A DNA stretch of 64,000 nucleotides from Ascaphus truei. Taxonomy: Eukaryota > Chordata > Amphibia > Anura > Ascaphidae. Shown one piece after another: positions 59,444 through 64,000 of the stretch (its first letter is position 1; each line of letters starts with the position of its first letter). Location: the NCBI GenBank assembly GCA_036426205.1, contig CM071570.1, positions 53,341,087 to 53,405,086 of the forward strand, read 5' to 3'. The notes under the pieces are model-generated. The model was given only the letters and a program-made list of their open reading frames with translations, was not told where the DNA came from and did not search any database. The position numbers and the translations under genes were made by a program.

Positions 59444-60040
59444 TGAGTCTACATTTTCGACTGGTATGGTTGTTTTTCTTGAATCTGGAAATTGCTGAAT
59501 CAATTTTAGGACTGACATCACGATTTTTACCTCCCTCTTGTACAAAAGAAACATCCTGTTAAACTTTCGGGGATATTTAGTTTTCAACATCCGCTGTGAC
59601 AATCCATTTGTATCATATCCTGATTACTTTGATATTGGAAAACCTCTGGTTTTCTGTCTGCCTTGTCCCCAAATAGTATCCGATTTCTTTCTGTGAACTT
59701 CTTCTGTATCCTTATAGATAGGATCCACCCATTTCTAGTTAAATTTCTGATTCCTCCTCCTGCTATTCTTGCTCGGACGAATCACCCTCTCTCTCCTACC
59801 GATGTTTTAGTGATATATCATCTCTGATTCGGCTGGTCTGAGACCTTGCTCTCTTTTTTTGCGGCTGGTTTCACTGCTTGTTACAACAACGGCAGCTCTA
59901 CTTTAACTGTTTCTTTCATCCATGATAGGAAATAATTCATTTGTTCATTTTGGACTCTCCTGGCTGCTGCGTTTAAGGCAGTCTGCCACATAGCTTCTTG
60001 GCTTCTAATGCCTGGTTTTTCACATAACTGCGAACCACCT
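59444..60040 (-). pseudogene. DIRS-like gag fragment, N-terminal side, first copy
   Basis: Minus-strand reading gives EAMWQTALNAAARRVQNEQM near 60000, then acidic and Lys-rich stretches, and ends with SPKIDSAISR and KTTIPVENVDS before the insertion. The D-A-I-S-R/TTIPVE pattern is typical of the gag-like ORF1 of DIRS retroelements. Several stops are present. Confidence 0.5.
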
Positions 60041-60612
60041 AGTTTTTTTTTTAGCAGCTTTCTCCTTTTAAATGCAGGGATTTTAACCGCCCCTTAAAGT
60101 TCCTTCTTCTGGTTGTATAACCATACGACAAAAGTGCAAAAATATTTCTTTCATTCATGATATCACTCTGTTTTATTCTCTACTAAACTAAGGACTCAAC
60201 TAGTTTTTGTAAGCAAACCCCTTTACTCCCCTCCAGCTTCCATGCTGGCTTTCCAACTTTTCAGCTTCTTGCAGCTGATTGCTCCTGTCTGCCGAGCGTT
60301 CCATGCTGCTGCGCCAAACCGCCTTCACTCGCATGCTGTGTGCCGTCGCTCTGATGTCAGCATCAATCCGTCCAATCGGAGCACTTGGCTCTCGCGCACA
60401 GGTGCACACGACTGTGGGATCGTAGCGGCACGCTCAAACGTGTGCGTGCTGTGCACTTACATGAATTCCTTGCCGGTCTTGGTCTCCCGGCGCAATCCGT
60501 GTCCACCTGCGTTCTCAGACCCTTTCGGTATTGTTAGCGTGGAAAACGCGGGTCACAAGCGGGGGTTAAGTTTGGGGGCTCTCCATTGCAAAAGTGCAAT
60601 ACTAACCCTCGG
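60041..60612. other. GC-rich sequence upstream of the DIRS gag; possible 5' region
   Basis: Lies on the 5' side of the minus-strand gag fragment. 60230-60590 is rich in CpG. It might be the DIRS left terminal repeat or leader; no defining repeat was found because the matching part of the second copy is beyond the window. Confidence 0.3.
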
Positions 60613-61833
60613 ACACCTGACACGTGATGAGCAGGTGCGGACCGACCACCCGATCGATCGCTAAATACGGCTGGGGGTTCTAAATGCATCTTGGGTAATT
60701 CTTCTGCTGCACTGACATCAAAGTTCGGTCGGGAAATTAATGTGACCAGCAGGCAACTAGAATTAATTGGTTCACTGCTAAAGAGGGCAAGGCTCAAAAG
60801 GTGATGTTGTTTCAGAAGGGGAAGGGAATGTGACTTTGTTTATGGTTGCCTGTTACATTAAAATACATTACAAATGCCTTTAAAAAATTTTTTTTTTAAA
60901 TGCTACAATTATTTTCTGATTGTTTTAATTAAAAAAACACACATGCAGGTTATTGGTTGAACTGCAGCTTTAAAAGGGGTAATAACATCTGTACATACTG
61001 ATATAGATAGATATAGACAGGGCTTGGCATATTACCCAAAAAGCTACTCGCCACCAAGCCCCACCCAAACATTAGTTTTTGAGATAAGTTTATTTATTGT
61101 ATTACATTTATACTTTACTAAAATTAGTCCCCGTCTCATAGTAGATGAGGTTGGAAAAAGACATGCGTACATCAAGTTCAATCTATGCCAAATTTAGACG
61201 ACAAATACTTTATCCTATATCTGTACTTACAGTATATTGACCCAGATGAAGGCAAACAGAAACCCCAGTTACACATTATCCAATGATCTCTCAAAGGGAA
61301 AAATCAATTCCTTCCTGACTCCAAGAATTGGCAATCGGATTTCTCCCTGGATCAACATCCTTCCTACAGTATGTTTACCTATTTATCATATCTCCTCTAT
61401 TTGACGCCTCTTTTCTAATGTGAATAAATATAATTTAGCTAGCCTCTCCTCATAGAAATACTTTTATTATATTAAAATTTATGAATGACAGTAAGGTACC
61501 CTTCTCACATTAAGCAAAATAATAAAGCATGATTGTGACTGTACATATAAACGTCGCAGCGTGTGTATAGCAGCCCTTTCCCTCGCAACTCCCCCTCTTT
61601 AGCAGCCCCCCCCCCAGCGCACCGGCCAGGGGTGTGTGCACAGCGAGGGTATCCCCTTACAGGGGGGGAGGGGGTTAAAGTGAGGTGACCACCCAGACAG
61701 GTGTGGGTGTGCATGGGTGAGTTTCGAAAACTTAATTTAAGAAACATTTTATTTTCCATTAATATTTAATACATTTTAATGAAAAATTTGTACATTTCAA
61801 ACCGGGTTAGCCCCTTCTAGTTCCCTTCATTTT

Positions 61834-61835
<2 letters not shown>

Positions 61836-61888
<53 letters not shown>
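61836..61888. repeat. (AT)n microsatellite
   Basis: About 26 uninterrupted units followed by a C/T-rich tract. Confidence 0.95.
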
Positions 61889-61890
<2 letters not shown>

Positions 61891-62153
61891 TCTCCATCTC
61901 CCCTCACTCTCCCCCCTCCATCAATTACCCACTCCCTCAATCTCTCCCCTCCCCCCTCGCATGTATTTCTCTCCCCTGCGTCTCACTCTTTTCCTCACTC
62001 ACCCCCTCTCCTCTCACCCCCACCATCAATTACCCCACTCTCATTCATTTCCTCCCCCTCACACAATATATAAATAACAAAAAATAAATAAATAATACTT
62101 TGATACATATAAAAAAAGAACCCAATACGGATACAAAAATAAATACAGCTGAA

Positions 62154-62206
62154 CCGGTTATAAAGCGGTGCTCGGGGTCTACATAATGAGACCGCATTAT
62201 AACCGG
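62154..62206. repeat. Hairpin CCGGTTATAA...TTATAACCGG
   Basis: Arms CCGGTTATAAAGCGGT and ACCGCATTATAACCGG pair with one mismatch around a short loop. The first copy is at 57884-57935. Possibly the end of a MITE. Confidence 0.7.
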
Positions 62207-62368
62207 AAAATGGCTGCCGCCGCGAGGACTTACCCGGCACCTGCAGCGTTCTCTAAGCTTCATCAGGCTGCATGTGCGGCGCACATCTCCAAGGTTTTAT
62301 TTTTTATAACATTCAATGCTTTATTACTAACGGACACACATACCTCCCCCCTACACTAATAATGTTAC

Positions 62369-62441
62369 TATACCATGCAGGAATCGAACCTATAACCATT
62401 CATACATTGGTAGCAATTCTCTAGCTGCTACACCATAGTAT
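62369..62441 (-). tRNA. tRNA-like sequence (probably tRNA-derived element, not a functional tRNA)
   Basis: 73 nt on the minus strand. The 7-bp acceptor stem ATACTAT/ATGGTAT pairs fully (one G-T), and box B GGTTCGATTCC sits at the canonical 52-62 positions. A box A-like TGGTGTAGCAGCTAG follows the acceptor stem, and GTAGCA/TGCTAC forms a 6-bp D-arm-like hairpin. The anticodon arm does not fold properly and U33 is lacking. A version with several base losses is at ~58090-58165. It may be the head of a SINE. Confidence 0.4.
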
Positions 62442-62514
62442 TGGTGTAAGCTCATTGACTCTATAAACAGACAACTTCTACTGCACAGTACTTTCTTTTG
62501 GTAAAAATGTGCTT

Positions 62515-62923
62515 TTACCTCCTGACGCTCTGGTTATAATTGTATCTAATTTATTCCCAAATAGAAATTCTCCTTCAAAGGGCAAATTACATGAACTGTT
62601 TTTGAATGCTGTGTCTGCCATCCAGTGTCTGAGCCATAGCGCTCTTCTTGCTGTTACTGTATATGCCATTGATTTGGCTGCCAGGCTTACCGCATTCAGC
62701 AACGCAGTCGGCTGCCCATTTGATTTCTGACAATGCTTTTAGAATAGAAGTTCTCGACTCCTTTTTCCAATGCTTCTATATTAGCAATCCATATCCGCAT
62801 TGCTCTTGATACCGATGTCGTTGATATCACCGGCTTGCATGCTGTACCTGCTATCACATATGCTTCCTACAAACCACTATCCATCATCCTATCCATTACA
62901 TCTTTGAGTGAGTCTACATTTTC
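62515..62923 (-). pseudogene. DIRS-like gag fragment, C-terminal side, second copy
   Basis: The minus strand reads ENVDSLKDVMDRMMDSGL, SRAMRIWIANIEALEKGVEN, then ARRALWLRHWMADTAFKN and LPFEGEFLFGNKLDTIITRA. The 'RRALWLRHW.ADTA.KN' and 'LPFEG.LLFG..LD' blocks are hallmarks of the DIRS-type ORF1 in vertebrates. This structural protein acts in the retroelement particle. Frameshifts and a stop make it non-functional. Neither the tyrosine recombinase nor the reverse transcriptase is in the window. Confidence 0.65.
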
Positions 62924-63741
62924 AGAGAGACAAAGGGAGGGATGGGGAGTGATCACAAAACCATACTAATTGTGTAGTTATATAATAAATAAGGTAATCG
63001 AGTTGTGGGTGCAAACTGTGAACTGACTAGTGAATCAGAAAAAGGAGGGGGAAGGGAAACACAAAGTGATTGTGCCCCTAAAAGAATTCACTAAACTGCA
63101 CTCCACAAGGTGTAAAAAGTAACTTTTAATAGATTGACTTAAAACATATATTACCAGAGATAGGTGTAACGTGAGTTAAAAATAAATTAAATCAAAAAAT
63201 ATCAAGCATCTATGTCGTCTAGTATGTATGATACTAGTATCCCAATATACCAGCTAATGATGGTGGGATTGAAGGCATACGATGCAATGGGTCAGGGTGT
63301 TAGCCCCTCTGCATCAGCTGTTAGACCAGATGGTACCTATATAGAAGTCAGCGAGACCAAATAGAAAGTTATAGAAAAATATCCAATCCTCCTAACATGA
63401 ACATAATATTGACCAGTTTTGTGGTTATTGGCTGTCACATGAAGTGCATATCCTGTGAGTACAGGAACTAGCACTCACAGCCACAGTGTTGGTAAGTTCA
63501 CAGCATATACTCTGTGAGAGTACATACACACAGAGATAGGAGGAATGGCAACAGTACTCGCTGACTGCACAACCTAGACTAAATTAGCCAAGTTCTGTGA
63601 TCTAAACATACTGAAACAGGAACCTAACAAAACTACATTAAAACAGCTCCAAGTAGGAGACTGACAACATTGCACGTCCAACACGCATTTCTCTTTTAGG
63701 GGCACAATCACTTTGTGTTTCCCTCCCCCCCCCCCTTTTTC
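62924..63741. mobile_element. 818-bp insertion in the DIRS gag with 15-bp target duplication
   Basis: TGAGTCTACATTTTC occurs at 62909-62923 and 63742-63756, and the DIRS gag frame continues across the gap when the insert is removed. The insert has an internal inverted repeat (AAACACAAAGTGATTGTGCC near 63057, GGCACAATCACTTTGTGTTT near 63701). The right end carries a C-run and T-run. Family unknown; the long target duplication fits a retrotransposon. The first copy is at 58633-59443. Confidence 0.75.
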
Positions 63742-64000
63742 TGAGTCTACATTTTCGACTGGTATGGTTGTTTTTCTTGAAATTCTGGAAATTGCTGAAT
63801 CAATTTTAGGACTGACATCACAGTATTTTACCTCCTCTTGTACAAAAGGATACATCCTGTTAAACTTTCGGGGAATATTTAGTTTTCAATCCAGCTGTGA
63901 CAATTCCATTTGTATCATATCCTTGATTACTTGATGAATTGGAAAACATCTGGTTTTCTTCTGCCTTGTCCCAAATAATGTATCCGATTTCTGTGTAACT
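63742..64000 (-). pseudogene. DIRS-like gag fragment, N-terminal side, second copy (window edge)
   Basis: The minus strand reads VSPKIDSAISRISRKTTIPV then ENVDSE before the insertion. It continues past the window end and matches 59444-59700. Confidence 0.55.

Larger units (their letters stand above)
56347..60612. repeat. ~4.27-kb tandem duplication, first copy
   Basis: Starts within the tail of unit C and runs to 60612; the same sequence restarts at 60613. Contents: A+T-rich frog-type dispersed repeat (~56850-57200), C-rich/AT tract (57571-57617 is AT), hairpin 57884-57935, tRNA-like sequence ~58090-58165, DIRS-like gag with insertion, then GC-richer sequence 60040-60590. Confidence 0.85.
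60613..64000. repeat. ~4.27-kb tandem duplication, second copy (cut by window end)
   Basis: Matches 56347-59700 in order, again with many single-base indels. ACACATGCAGGTTATTGG, GGCAATCGGATT, CCGGTTATAAAGCGGTGCTC and TGAGTCTACATTTTC occur at matching positions in both copies. Confidence 0.85.

Overview
This window is non-coding-rich vertebrate DNA, most likely from an amphibian, probably a frog. The evidence is one spliced host gene with canonical GT/AG introns, plus Penelope-like, DIRS-like, RTE-like, CR1/L2-like and hAT relics, long dinucleotide microsatellites and A+T-rich spacers. There are no operons, CRISPR arrays or prokaryotic genes. Species assignment is inference.

Layout. (1) 1-9440 and 11098-20110 are two copies of the same ~9-kb block. 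Each holds an RTE-type endonuclease fragment, the 3' end of one Penelope-like element (PLE) and a nearly complete second PLE flanked by ~960-bp inverted repeats. The copies differ mainly by scattered 1-2 base insertions and deletions, which looks more like unpolished long-read sequence than normal decay. (2) 9440-11098 is a GT-rich minisatellite and palindrome region between them. (3) 20.1-34.7 kb is accessory sequence: two 332-bp TA-flanked MITEs, a hAT-like element with a large foldback, a LINE 3' end, an RTE endonuclease fragment, an insertion with a 13-bp target duplication and a 1180-bp solo LTR. (4) 34.7-43.4 kb contains the only real gene, BTBD3, on the minus strand. It has four coding exons (519 codons plus stop), with a MER1/Charlie-like hAT insertion 1.8 kb past its stop. 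(5) 43.6-56.6 kb is a ~4.37-kb unit repeated three times in tandem just upstream of BTBD3; each unit carries two long hairpins and a LINE 3' end. (6) 56.35-64.0 kb is another tandem duplication (period ~4.27 kb). It contains a DIRS-like gag fragment interrupted by an insertion with a 15-bp target duplication, a tRNA-like sequence and microsatellites.

BTBD3 encodes a BTB-BACK-PHR protein. It does not work with its neighbours, which are all mobile or repetitive DNA. I saw no convincing new multi-gene system. The most interesting signals are the PLE with inverted flanks and a hammerhead-like motif, the MER1-like hAT with exact target duplications, the perfect 55-bp hairpin inside the tandem array, and the nested insertion in the DIRS gag. 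Coordinates of diffuse repeats are approximate, and no alignments could be run.
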